Of a stretch of DNA of 64,000 nt, positions 55,807-63,050 are shown in pieces. Origin of the DNA: Thiobius zoothamnicola (GTDB lineage Bacteria > Pseudomonadota > Gammaproteobacteria > Chromatiales > Chromatiaceae). Positions within the stretch are counted from its first letter, which is position 1, and each line of letters opens with the position of its first letter. Under the pieces are notes generated by a model. That model did no database searches. It saw only the letters and a list, made by a program, of their open reading frames with translations, and had not been told where the DNA came from. Where the stretch lies: the NCBI GenBank assembly GCA_963678215.1, contig OY782758.1, positions 372,001-436,000 of the forward strand. Reading direction: 5' to 3'. The position numbers and the translations under genes were made by a program.

Positions 55807-56235
55807 ATGAACTCACTGAAAAGTCTAAGTCATACAGTATGGGATTGTAAGTATCACATTGTTTGGATACCGAAGTACCGTCGAAAAAGTTTGTACCGGG
55901 ATCTACGTCAGTATATTGGCCCGGTATTTAAGGAGCTTGCTTCGCAGAAGGAATGCAAGATCGAAGAGGGGCACTTGTTGTCGGATCATGTGCATATCTT
56001 GATATCGATTCCACCGAAATATTCGGTCGCTCAGGTGGTCGGTTTTTTGAAGGGCAAGAGCGCGATCTCGATAGCGAGGACGTACATGGGGCGTAGACGC
56101 AATTTTGTCGGTCAACGTTTTTGGGCGCGGGGTTACCATGTTTCGACGGTCGGTAGGGATGAAGAGGTGATTCGTGCGTATATCAAGAATCAAGAGGAGG
56201 AAGATCGCCGAATTGATCGGTTAGATCTCGAATAG
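55807..56235 (+). CDS. tnpA: IS200-type Y1 transposase (TnpA)
   Basis: This 142-residue HUH endonuclease has the IS200 start HTVWDCKYHIVWIPKYRRK and the HUH motif SDHVHILISIPPKYS. The catalytic Tyr occurs near RAYIKNQEEEDRR in the C-terminal helix, followed by RIDRLDLE. It cuts and rejoins single-stranded DNA at subterminal hairpins (peel-and-paste). It appears intact. There is no accessory tnpB, consistent with the IS200 subgroup. Confidence 0.95.
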   Translation: MNSLKSLSHTVWDCKYHIVWIPKYRRKSLYRDLRQYIGPVFKELASQKECKIEEGHLLSDHVHILISIPPKYSVAQVVGFLKGKSAISIARTYMGRRRNFVGQRFWARGYHVSTVGRDEEVIRAYIKNQEEEDRRIDRLDLE

Positions 56236-56240
56236 TGCTT

Positions 56241-56256
56241 GCCACCTTTAGGTGGC
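56241..56256 (+). terminator. Hairpin after tnpA
   Basis: GCCACC, loop TTTA, GGTGGC: a perfect 6-bp stem 5 bp after the tnpA stop. There is no T-run (GCAATTAAC follows), so it is a stabilising hairpin or a weak terminator. Confidence 0.4.
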
Positions 56257-56296
56257 GCAATTAACTATCCGCTTTGAGCGGTTCATAAATGAAAGC

Positions 56297-56313
56297 CCCC
56301 GGCTTTGCCGGGG
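56297..56313. repeat. IS200 right-end subterminal hairpin
   Basis: CCCCGGC (56297-56303), loop TTT, GCCGGGG (56307-56313). It mirrors the left-end hairpin in form but differs in sequence. Y1 transposases use such right-end hairpins together with the left one to recognise the two element ends. Confidence 0.78.
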
Positions 56314-56367
56314 AGATGGTTACTTTTCAATAATCACAGATTGTTTGATGGCTTTATATTTATCGGG

Positions 56368-57051
56368 TCAACGTCTCAATACTGCCAGCCAACGCCAGAA
56401 ATTCAACAGGCTTGCTAATGAGGCCGCGACGTAAGTCCAGGCTGCGGCGCGTAATATCCGCTCCGCGGACTTATATTGATTCGGCTCCAGATAGCCGCTT
56501 TTCAACCACGGCAAGGCCTTGGCGAAACTGGCGTCCAGTTCAACCGGCAAGGTTAGGCATTGCACCAGAATGCCGAAACCCAGAATCAAAAAAGCGCCAA
56601 ATACACTGGCCAGACCGGCTGTAGGTGCTTTGGATGCCAATGCCAGCAGGGGTGCGATGAACAACAAAAAAGAACCTAAACGCTCAGCCCATACCGTCAG
56701 CCTGGCCAAGCGGGCGCGCCAGATGAACAAGGGTTGCTCTACGGCATGTTGCAAGGCGTGACCGCATTCGTGTGTGGCCACGGTGATTGCGGTAAGTGTT
56801 CTGCCGTTGAATTTGTCTGGGGTCAGGCGCACCGCTTTGGCATCCGGGTCGTAATGGTCGCCCATATCGGTTGTCTCAACCTTCACCTGCTGCAATTGAT
56901 AACGATCCAGCAAATGACGCGCGAGTTCGCCGCCAGTGCCGGGGAAATTATCTTCCGGTTTTTGGTGGTAACGCTTCAGCACCCGCTGCACCCATAGCTG
57001 AGGTGCATAGATCAACAGGGTTAGGGCCAGAATCAGTAGTAGGTAGGGCAT
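56368..57051 (-). CDS. YugP-type membrane zinc metallopeptidase
   Basis: This 227-residue protein (Peptidase_M48-like, PF04298) has an N-terminal helix (LLLILALTLLIYAPQLWVQR), a zinc motif VATHECGHALQHA (HExxH variant with Cys, HECGH), further transmembrane helices (GSFLLFIAPLLALAS, FGAFLILGFGILVQC) and a conserved C-terminus (YKSAERILRAAAWTYVAA). It should be an integral inner-membrane protease of unknown substrate. It is separated from the IS200 right hairpin by about 55 bp at its stop. Confidence 0.9.
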   Translation of the reverse strand: MPYLLLILALTLLIYAPQLWVQRVLKRYHQKPEDNFPGTGGELARHLLDRYQLQQVKVETTDMGDHYDPDAKAVRLTPDKFNGRTLTAITVATHECGHALQHAVEQPLFIWRARLARLTVWAERLGSFLLFIAPLLALASKAPTAGLASVFGAFLILGFGILVQCLTLPVELDASFAKALPWLKSGYLEPNQYKSAERILRAAAWTYVAASLASLLNFWRWLAVLRR

Positions 57052-57398
57052 GTGTTGTTCAATCTAAAGCTGCTGCCGCGTAACAAATGTTGTGATCTGT
57101 GTAGTTTGGTTCATGCATTGCTATCTAGGTCGCGCTACACCCTGAGGATTTACCTCAATTGATCGTCCTGTGTTTACCCATCTTCCTTCAACAAAGCGGT
57201 TTTTCAGTTGCACCCATAGTATTCCCTCTGGAGCCGCTTAAATACCGTTAAACATGGACGGGAAAGTCGTATCGCCAACCGCACATTCTTGGCAAGGAAA
57301 GTGTGTAGGGCGCAGTGTTTGATTGCGTAGGCCATTGAACCCGTATATAAGCTGGAGAGTCCTCTGTCGGTTGTTAGGTTCAATATCACTTCGCTCAG
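57052..57398. other. Intergenic stretch holding one copy of a dispersed 45-bp repeat
   Basis: No supported gene. The 45-bp segment 57226-57270 is similar to 61067-61110. A short minus-strand open frame ending in CLTVFKRLQREYYGCN reads through the repeat, and the second copy gives CLAVFKRLQSDLVT, so a similar peptide is encoded at both sites. I cannot assign a function. Confidence 0.5.
57226..57270. repeat. Dispersed 45-bp repeat, copy 1
   Basis: The segment beginning CTCTGGAGCCGCTTAAATAC matches CTCTGGAGTCGCTTGAATAC in copy 2 with scattered substitutions along its length. In copy 2 it sits about 15 bp downstream of lolD. Here it is separated from the lolD fragment by the 57399-57860 gene, so the segment that joined the two in the source was split. 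Confidence 0.6.
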
Positions 57399-57860
57399 TC
57401 ATAATCCGTATCCACTTGCCGAGGTGTGATGCCTCACTTCAATGCTAAAGTCACAGACAGAGCGTGCGCAGGATTTGTACAAGAACACGGTAAACGCGCC
57501 AGATTCGTCAATGCGTTCACATATTGCTGCGGGATCCAATTTTAGAATATCTTCGCCAGGTGGATTAAATGAGGCGGCTTGGCATTTTTCCAGGTAAAAG
57601 TTCTGTGCTGTTTGCGCAGTGCCAGCGAAGCTGAATGAGCGTGTGGCGATCTGAGGCATAGGGCCATCCGGGCCGTAGACCGAAATATCGGAAACCTGTG
57701 TTGCATCATTTGGAATGCCTAATTGTTTGAGCAGTGATTTTGCGTTGGAACCTATGGAAACGGTGATATTGCCGATATGAAAAGGCCTTAAAAACATGGC
57801 CGTAATGACAGAGGCTAACGCCAGTGCGACTAACCACTTGGTGATTCTGAATATTTTCAT
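57399..57860 (-). CDS. Small membrane-anchored or exported protein, unknown function
   Basis: From ATG 57860 this is a 153-residue protein. The N-terminus is a signal or anchor (ITKWLVALALASVITAMFL). The rest contains repeated Cys residues (LEKCQAA, AAICERID, FLYKSCARSVCDF), which may form disulfides in the periplasm. I do not recognise the family. The gene lies between the 45-bp repeat and the lolD fragment, as if it had been inserted between parts of a duplicated block. Confidence 0.68.
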   Translation of the reverse strand: MKIFRITKWLVALALASVITAMFLRPFHIGNITVSIGSNAKSLLKQLGIPNDATQVSDISVYGPDGPMPQIATRSFSFAGTAQTAQNFYLEKCQAASFNPPGEDILKLDPAAICERIDESGAFTVFLYKSCARSVCDFSIEVRHHTSASGYGL

Positions 57861-57877
57861 ATGAACTTTCAGCACGG

Positions 57878-58104
57878 TTATTTAACGGTCGTCAACACAC
57901 CATCCCGTAACGTCAGCACCCGCTGCATGCGATCCGCCAGTTGCAGGTCATGGGTGACGATGATCAAACTGGCACCTTGTTCGCGTTGTATCTCCAGCAT
58001 CAATTCATATACGCCCTCGGCGGTTTGTTGATCCAGATTGCTGGTGGACTCGTCCGCCAGCAGGTAGAGCGGATTGGTGATCAAGGCGCGCGCAATGGCC
58101 GTGT
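57878..58104 (-). pseudogene. Truncated duplicate of lolD 3' end
   Basis: 57888-58104 matches 61127-61343 (the 3' part of the complete lolD). The distal 150 bp or so look identical, while about ten substitutions occur in the next 70 bp. The duplicate encodes the Walker-B half (YLLADESTSNLDQQT, where the intact gene has DEPTGNLD) and the H-loop, but no Walker A or signature motif. It cannot make an ATPase. Its upstream end is fused to a marR fragment. Confidence 0.85.
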
Positions 58105-58320
58105 GTTAGCCTTAGCCAGGCAACTGTTACCACCATTCTCGACCGGCTTGAAAAGAAGCAATATTTAACCCGTCAACGTGACACTCAAGATAAAAGAAAG
58201 GTGTGGATACATGTTACTGAGGTGGGTAAGCGGATTCTGAGTTTGGAAGGCATATGTCTTATGCTATCGAACAAACCACCTAAATCAAACCGGCATAAGC
58301 CATTTGACGGATGTTTATAG
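58105..58320 (+). pseudogene. C-terminal fragment of a MarR-family regulator
   Basis: The plus-strand frame encodes VSLSQATVTTILDRLEKKQY, then a wing (RDTQDKRKVWIHVTEVGKRI), the recognition helix and wing of MarR regulators. It has no start codon and lacks the N-terminal half, and the C-terminus ends in a non-MarR tail (FDGCL). Its left end is joined directly to the lolD fragment at about 58105. It is probably the remnant of a gene cut by the rearrangement. Confidence 0.8.
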
Positions 58321-58580
58321 GGTTGCTCTGGATATTAGAGTCGCTTATCAGTCTGTTGAAATTCCACTCAGGCGGTGCGACATCGTTAAAAATGGCCATT
58401 TGCATTCAGTGAACTGCGCTTTTTATTCGGTGCATTCTTACGCTTCTCCGCTACAGGGTTGGCACGGAAGTCTTTTCCAGAAAGCTTGAGCGACCATTCA
58501 CGCCTTTCACCTTGGGCGAATTTCAACAGCCTGTTATTCGCACAAACGCTTAGCGTTTTAAATTCACGCAAGGAGTACTC

Positions 58581-59678
58581 ATGGTGGTGAATAAACGAAA
58601 ACTCAGGTTATCGCTCAATTTGTTATTCGTACTGGGTTTGGCAGGTTGTAATGGCGGCGGTTCTGATAGTACAAGCAGTGCCGATGTTGAGCCAAACAGT
58701 ACGAACTTTCAGGTAAGCGGCACAGTGCCAGGTACTCTGATTGAAGGTTATTGTGATGATGGCAGTTACCACAGCACGCACTCCATTGATGATGGCTCAA
58801 GCCGCCATCCTTTCACTCTGAGTCTGCCTAAAAATGTGGGCTGTCGTTTGGTGATGTCCACCAACGAAGAGAGTCAGGATAGTAAGGTGGTCGTGCCGTT
58901 GCGGTTTCGCGCTAATAATGGTGTGGTCAGCTCAATTTTACACAGCGCGGAAGGCAACATTGATTTTGGCTATATCGATTTGCCGCTTAGTCGCGCCGCT
59001 ATGAGTCGTGATGACAACAATGATGGTGTTGAGGATCAGCCTATCCAGGTTGTGTTTGATGTCGATCAGGGTGTGGGCTTAAGCCTGCTTGAACCGGTCA
59101 GCGACGCATTGGATATAGATCGGGATGGCATCCCCAATATATATGAAGATGATGATGGCGATGGTCTGCCAAACCGCGATGATTTGGATGATGATGGCGA
59201 TGGTCTGGATGACTCGCGGGATAACGACCATATCAACGATCTTGATCAGGATGGCATACCCAATGAACAAGATGTGGACGACGACAATGATGGCGTCAAT
59301 GATACTTATGATGCCGATGATGATAATGATGGCGTTCGGGATGAAGAAGATGACGACGATGATAACGATGGCGTAATGGATGACGATGATGCGGATGACC
59401 ACTACAACGGTAATCCCAATGTCAGTGTGCCAGATGGCGGACGCTTACTGGCGTCACAATGTTTTCAGTGCCATGGCACTGACGGTAATTCGAGTACGGG
59501 CATTGACAGTCTGGCTGGTGAGTCGGTTGCGGAAATCGTTGACGAAATGCTGGAGATGCAGATCGAAAACGATAATGAGCTGATGCATTACCAGGCGCGC
59601 GGCTATAACAATGCGCAAATTCAGGCAATCGCCGCCTTTTTTGCCACGCAAAGCCGCGTCCGGCACAACACTGACTAA
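58581..59678 (+). CDS. fccA: Cytochrome c lipoprotein with calcium-binding-type acidic repeats, FccA-like
   Basis: This 365-residue protein begins with a lipoprotein signal (LNLLFVLGLAGCNGGG; lipobox LAGC) and has an AAGGAG ribosome site. After a roughly 140-residue unknown domain, residues about 178-276 are thrombospondin type 3-like repeats (DxDxDGxxD, for example DIDRDGIPNIYEDDDGDG), which bind calcium. A monoheme class I cytochrome follows: CFQCHG (CxxCH) at about residue 291 and a candidate Met ligand in LMHYQARGYNN. It precedes the flavoprotein gene by 18 bp. The pair resembles flavocytochrome c sulfide dehydrogenase, whose electrons pass from flavin to this heme. Confidence 0.88.
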   Translation: MVVNKRKLRLSLNLLFVLGLAGCNGGGSDSTSSADVEPNSTNFQVSGTVPGTLIEGYCDDGSYHSTHSIDDGSSRHPFTLSLPKNVGCRLVMSTNEESQDSKVVVPLRFRANNGVVSSILHSAEGNIDFGYIDLPLSRAAMSRDDNNDGVEDQPIQVVFDVDQGVGLSLLEPVSDALDIDRDGIPNIYEDDDGDGLPNRDDLDDDGDGLDDSRDNDHINDLDQDGIPNEQDVDDDNDGVNDTYDADDDNDGVRDEEDDDDDNDGVMDDDDADDHYNGNPNVSVPDGGRLLASQCFQCHGTDGNSSTGIDSLAGESVAEIVDEMLEMQIENDNELMHYQARGYNNAQIQAIAAFFATQSRVRHNTD

Positions 59679-59696
59679 TCCATTGAGGGTATCAAG

Positions 59697-60953
59697 ATGA
59701 AACAGAATTTATCGCGTCGTCGATTTTTGCAAACGCTTGGTATGGGAACAGCTGCGTTTGGTGCGCCTCAACTGATTCGGGCGGCTGTAACACGCTACCA
59801 TGTCGTGGTGGTCGGCGGCGGTTTTGCTGGCGCAACCGCGGCTAAATACCTGAAACACTGGTCCACGGATGTGGATGTCACGCTGGTGGAGCCGAATGGC
59901 AATTATTACTCGCCGATTTTGAGTAATTTGATTCTGAATCAACAAATGAATCTGAATCAGATCACATTCGATTACCAAACATTAATACGCAAATATGCAG
60001 TTCAGGTCGTACAGGACCGTGTGACAGAGATTGATGCTGAAGCATTCACCTTGCGTCTTGCGGGTGGCGGCTCGCTGTCTTATGACCGGTTGGTGCTTGC
60101 GCCAGGTATCAGTTTTAAAAATGTTCCAGGACTGGACAGCGATAAAATACCGCATGCCTGGAAATCAGGCGCACAGGTACAGTTATTGCAGCAACAGTTG
60201 GCGGCCATGCCGGATAATGGCGTTTTTGTCATGACGATTCCGGCAGCCCCATACCGTTGTCCGCCCGGGCCTTATGAACGCGCCTGCGTCGTAGCCGATT
60301 ATTTGCAGCGCAATAAACCCAATGCGCGTATCCGGGTGTTGGATGCGAATGCCGATATCATCGTTGAAAAAGAGATATTCCAACATGCGTTTGATGTCAC
60401 TTATGGTGACATACTCACTTATCAGACGAATGTGCAGATGCAGGCAGTGGATTCCGATGCCAAGCGTTTGACAACCAATCAGGGGGAATATAGCGCTGAT
60501 GTATTAAATGTGATCCCCAACCAACAAGCTGGCGACTTGATTAGAGATGCCGGATTGAATAATGACGCCAGCAATGATTGGGCAGCCGTTGATCCATTAA
60601 GCTATGAATCTACCCTGAGACAAGGCATTCATATCATTGGTGACTCGCAAGGCACAGGACAGCCTAAAGCCGGACACATAGGTAATGCGGAGGCGAAAAT
60701 CTGCGCTGATGCGGTGCTGCGCATCCTGCATGGACAAACCCCTTACGCCAATCCAGTGACTAATTCAGCCTGTTATAGCCCGATTAGCGCCAATACGGCA
60801 TCCTGGCTGACGGCAGTATTCGCGTATGACGCCAATACCGCCAGTATGCAGTTGGTGAATGGTTCATTGGGCGCGGCTAATGCGGCGACTCGGCGCAATT
60901 ATCGAGCCATGTTTGATTGGAGTAATAACTTATTCGCTGATACTTTTGCTTGA
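59697..60953 (+). CDS. fccB: Flavocytochrome c sulfide dehydrogenase flavoprotein subunit
   Basis: This 418-residue flavoprotein has a Tat signal (SRRRFLQTLGMG) for folded export to the periplasm. The FAD-binding Rossmann motif is VVVVGGGFAGATAAKYLK. The redox Cys pair of sulfide dehydrogenases is expected in YRCPPGPYERAC and NSACYSPISAN. A C-terminal flavocytochrome c-type domain follows. It oxidises sulfide to sulfur, passing electrons to the cytochrome subunit upstream. This suggests a sulfur-oxidising lifestyle or a sulfide-detoxification role. Confidence 0.92.
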   Translation: MKQNLSRRRFLQTLGMGTAAFGAPQLIRAAVTRYHVVVVGGGFAGATAAKYLKHWSTDVDVTLVEPNGNYYSPILSNLILNQQMNLNQITFDYQTLIRKYAVQVVQDRVTEIDAEAFTLRLAGGGSLSYDRLVLAPGISFKNVPGLDSDKIPHAWKSGAQVQLLQQQLAAMPDNGVFVMTIPAAPYRCPPGPYERACVVADYLQRNKPNARIRVLDANADIIVEKEIFQHAFDVTYGDILTYQTNVQMQAVDSDAKRLTTNQGEYSADVLNVIPNQQAGDLIRDAGLNNDASNDWAAVDPLSYESTLRQGIHIIGDSQGTGQPKAGHIGNAEAKICADAVLRILHGQTPYANPVTNSACYSPISANTASWLTAVFAYDANTASMQLVNGSLGAANAATRRNYRAMFDWSNNLFADTFA

Positions 60954-61066
60954 TAATCTGTTAATCAGGGTAGGAAGCGGTTGTTTTTCTACTCCTGATA
61001 GAATGATTCAGTCTTGTTTCCCTGCCTCTTGCGGGGGAGGCAACCTTAATTCATGTGACCAGATCA

Positions 61067-61110
61067 CTCTGGAGTCGCTTGAATACCGCTAAACATGAAC
61101 GGAAACTTGT
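61067..61110. repeat. Dispersed 45-bp repeat, copy 2
   Basis: Similar to 57226-57270. It lies immediately downstream of lolD on the minus strand and shows that the duplicated block at 57.2-58.1 kb was copied from the lolD 3' region including this flanking segment. Confidence 0.6.
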
Positions 61111-61116
61111 ATTGCA

Positions 61117-61809
61117 TCATTTGATTGTCGTCAACACACCATCCCGTAACGTCAGCACCCGCTGCATGCGATCCGCCAGTTGCAGGTCATGGGTGACGAT
61201 GATCAAACTGGCACCTTGTTCGCGTTGTATCTCCAGCATCAATTCATATACGCCCTCGGCGGTTTGTTGATCCAGATTGCCGGTGGGTTCGTCCGCCAGC
61301 AGGCAGAGTGGATTGGTGACCAACGCGCGCGCGATGGCCGTGCGTTGGCGTTCGCCACCGGATAATTCAGCCGGTTTGTGTTTGAGGCGATGCGTTAAAC
61401 CGACGCGCTCCAGCACCGCCATGGCTTGTGCTTGCGCACTGGCCGTTTTGATGCCTCGGATGAGTAAGGGCAGCGCGATATTTTCCAAGGCCGTTAATTC
61501 CGGCATCAGGTGGTGAAACTGGTAGACGAATCCAAGATAACGGTTGCGTAATAAACCGCGTTTGTCTTCGGCCAGTTGGCTGAATGGTCGTCCTTGTAGT
61601 CTGACTTCACCTGCGGAGAGTTGATCCAATCCACCCAGGCAGTGCAATAACGTGCTTTTGCCGGAGCCGGAAGCACCGACAATCGCAATGCGTTCCCCTT
61701 GTTGCAGGGCCAGGTCAACGCCATTGAGCACTTGAATCGTATCAGGCCCGAGGTTGAAGGTTTTGTTCAGTCTGGATGCTTGTAATACAAAGGGCGTGGC
61801 ATCATTCAT
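61117..61809 (-). CDS. lolD: Lipoprotein-releasing system ATPase LolD
   Basis: This 230-residue ATPase has Walker A GASGSGKSTLLHCLGGLD, signature LSGGERQRTAIARALV, Walker B CLLADEPTGNLDQQT and the H-loop in IIVTHDLQLADRMQ. It powers LolCE to release outer-membrane lipoproteins to LolA. It overlaps the permease gene by 8 bp, the usual lolC-lolD coupling. Its 3' end was the source of the duplicate at 57.9 kb. Confidence 0.96.
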   Translation of the reverse strand: MNDATPFVLQASRLNKTFNLGPDTIQVLNGVDLALQQGERIAIVGASGSGKSTLLHCLGGLDQLSAGEVRLQGRPFSQLAEDKRGLLRNRYLGFVYQFHHLMPELTALENIALPLLIRGIKTASAQAQAMAVLERVGLTHRLKHKPAELSGGERQRTAIARALVTNPLCLLADEPTGNLDQQTAEGVYELMLEIQREQGASLIIVTHDLQLADRMQRVLTLRDGVLTTIK

Positions 61810-63049
61810 AGCGCAGCGCCTCCGCCGGAGCTGTTCGGTAAGCCCGCCATGCCGGGGGCAGGGTCATGAGCAGGCTGATCAGGAAAGAACCGGCCATCAC
61901 CATCACCACGTCACCCATCTGCACATCAGAGGGTAAGTGGCTGATGTAATAGACGCTGGGGTCAATAAAATGCGAGCCGGTCATGCGTTCAATCGCAGCG
62001 ACGACATTGTCCACATGAAAAGCTAAAGGCAAGCCGAGCGCTGCGCCTAATAAGGTGCCAATGGCACCCAGAGTCATGCCTTGCACAATGAAGATCCGCA
62101 TCACCATGCCGGGGGATGCGCCCAGCGTTTTCATAATGGCGATGTCACCTTGTTTGTCCATGACCATCATGACCAGTGTGGAGATGATATTGAAAGCGCC
62201 AATCACGATAATCAGGGACAATAACAAGCCAATCATGCGCTTTTCCATTTTCAACGCGGCAAAAAAGTGACGGTGATAATCCGTCCAGTTAAGCACCCGG
62301 TATGCGCCTGTCATCTGTCCCGCTAATTCCATGGAAACGCGGCGCGCTTCCCAGACATCTTCGATACGGATTCTGACACCGCTGACGGATTCGCCCATGC
62401 GCAACAGTTTGGCCGCGTCCTGCATGTTCACCATCGCCACGCTGCTGTCATATTCCCCCATGCCGACGGCAAACAGGCCGACCACGGTAAAGCGCTTCAT
62501 ACGCGGCATGCTGCCAGCGATGGTGGTGATGATTTGCGGCACGACGACGGTGACTTTATCGCCTAATTCGACGCCCAGACGCACCGCTAACTCTTTGCCG
62601 AGCACGATGCGGTATTGACCGGCTTGTAAAGCATCCAGCGAGCCTGCCGTCATATGTTGTGCCACATCCACCACATCAGGCTCGCGTTCAGGCAAAATGC
62701 CCCGCACGATGGCACCGGAGACTTCCCGTCGATGTGTCAGCATGGCTTGCGCTTCAATGTAGGGGGCGGCCGCCAACACGTCGGGGTGTTGTTTGGCTTG
62801 CTGGATGGCGTCTGCCCAATCCTGCATGCGCCCATTTGCCGCCTGGATGTCGCCATGCGAGGCCATACCGAGGATGCGTTCTCGCACTTCTTTATGAAAA
62901 CCATTCATCACGGATAACACCGTAATCAAGGCGATGACACCCAACGCAATACCCAATATCGAAAACAGGGAGATGAAAGAAATAAAATGATGGCGACGCC
63001 GCGAGCGCGTGTAGCGCAGACCAATGAAGAGTGAGACGGGATGAAACAT
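61802..63049 (-). CDS. lolC: Lipoprotein-releasing system transmembrane protein LolC/LolE
   Basis: This 415-residue protein has the LolCE start (FIGLRYTRSRRRHHFISFIS), then a first membrane helix (LGIALGVIALITVLSVMNGF), a large periplasmic domain and three C-terminal FtsX-type helices (LLLSLIIVIGAFNIISTLVM, MTLGAIGTLLGAALGLPLA). It exports lipoproteins in complex with LolD. A single permease gene is seen next to lolD, so the system may use a homodimer (LolF-like); LolE could lie elsewhere. The start codon is 1 bp from the divergent aguA start. Confidence 0.92.
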   Translation of the reverse strand: MFHPVSLFIGLRYTRSRRRHHFISFISLFSILGIALGVIALITVLSVMNGFHKEVRERILGMASHGDIQAANGRMQDWADAIQQAKQHPDVLAAAPYIEAQAMLTHRREVSGAIVRGILPEREPDVVDVAQHMTAGSLDALQAGQYRIVLGKELAVRLGVELGDKVTVVVPQIITTIAGSMPRMKRFTVVGLFAVGMGEYDSSVAMVNMQDAAKLLRMGESVSGVRIRIEDVWEARRVSMELAGQMTGAYRVLNWTDYHRHFFAALKMEKRMIGLLLSLIIVIGAFNIISTLVMMVMDKQGDIAIMKTLGASPGMVMRIFIVQGMTLGAIGTLLGAALGLPLAFHVDNVVAAIERMTGSHFIDPSVYYISHLPSDVQMGDVVMVMAGSFLISLLMTLPPAWRAYRTAPAEALRYE

Positions 63050-63050
63050 A

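Larger units (their letters stand above)
55703..56313 (+). mobile_element. IS200/IS605-family element, IS200 type (transposase only)
   Basis: The element encodes a single small Y1 transposase and lacks terminal inverted repeats, as expected for IS200. Subterminal hairpins mark the ends: CCCCCAGC-TCT-GCTGGGGG (55703-55721) at the left and CCCCGGC-TTT-GCCGGGG (56297-56313) at the right. True ends lie a few bases outside. It is inserted between katG and the zinc peptidase gene. Confidence 0.85.

Noticed and set aside
57204..57389. 61-residue minus-strand frame reading through the 45-bp repeat
   Set aside because: No ribosome site or recognised family, and copy 2 does not keep the same upstream frame. 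Kept only as part of the repeat description.
59079..59402. Minus-strand frame rich in Ile and Val opposite fccA
   Set aside because: It is the complement of the Asp-rich (GAT/GAC) TSP3-like repeats. Its Ile/Val runs are a composition artefact.
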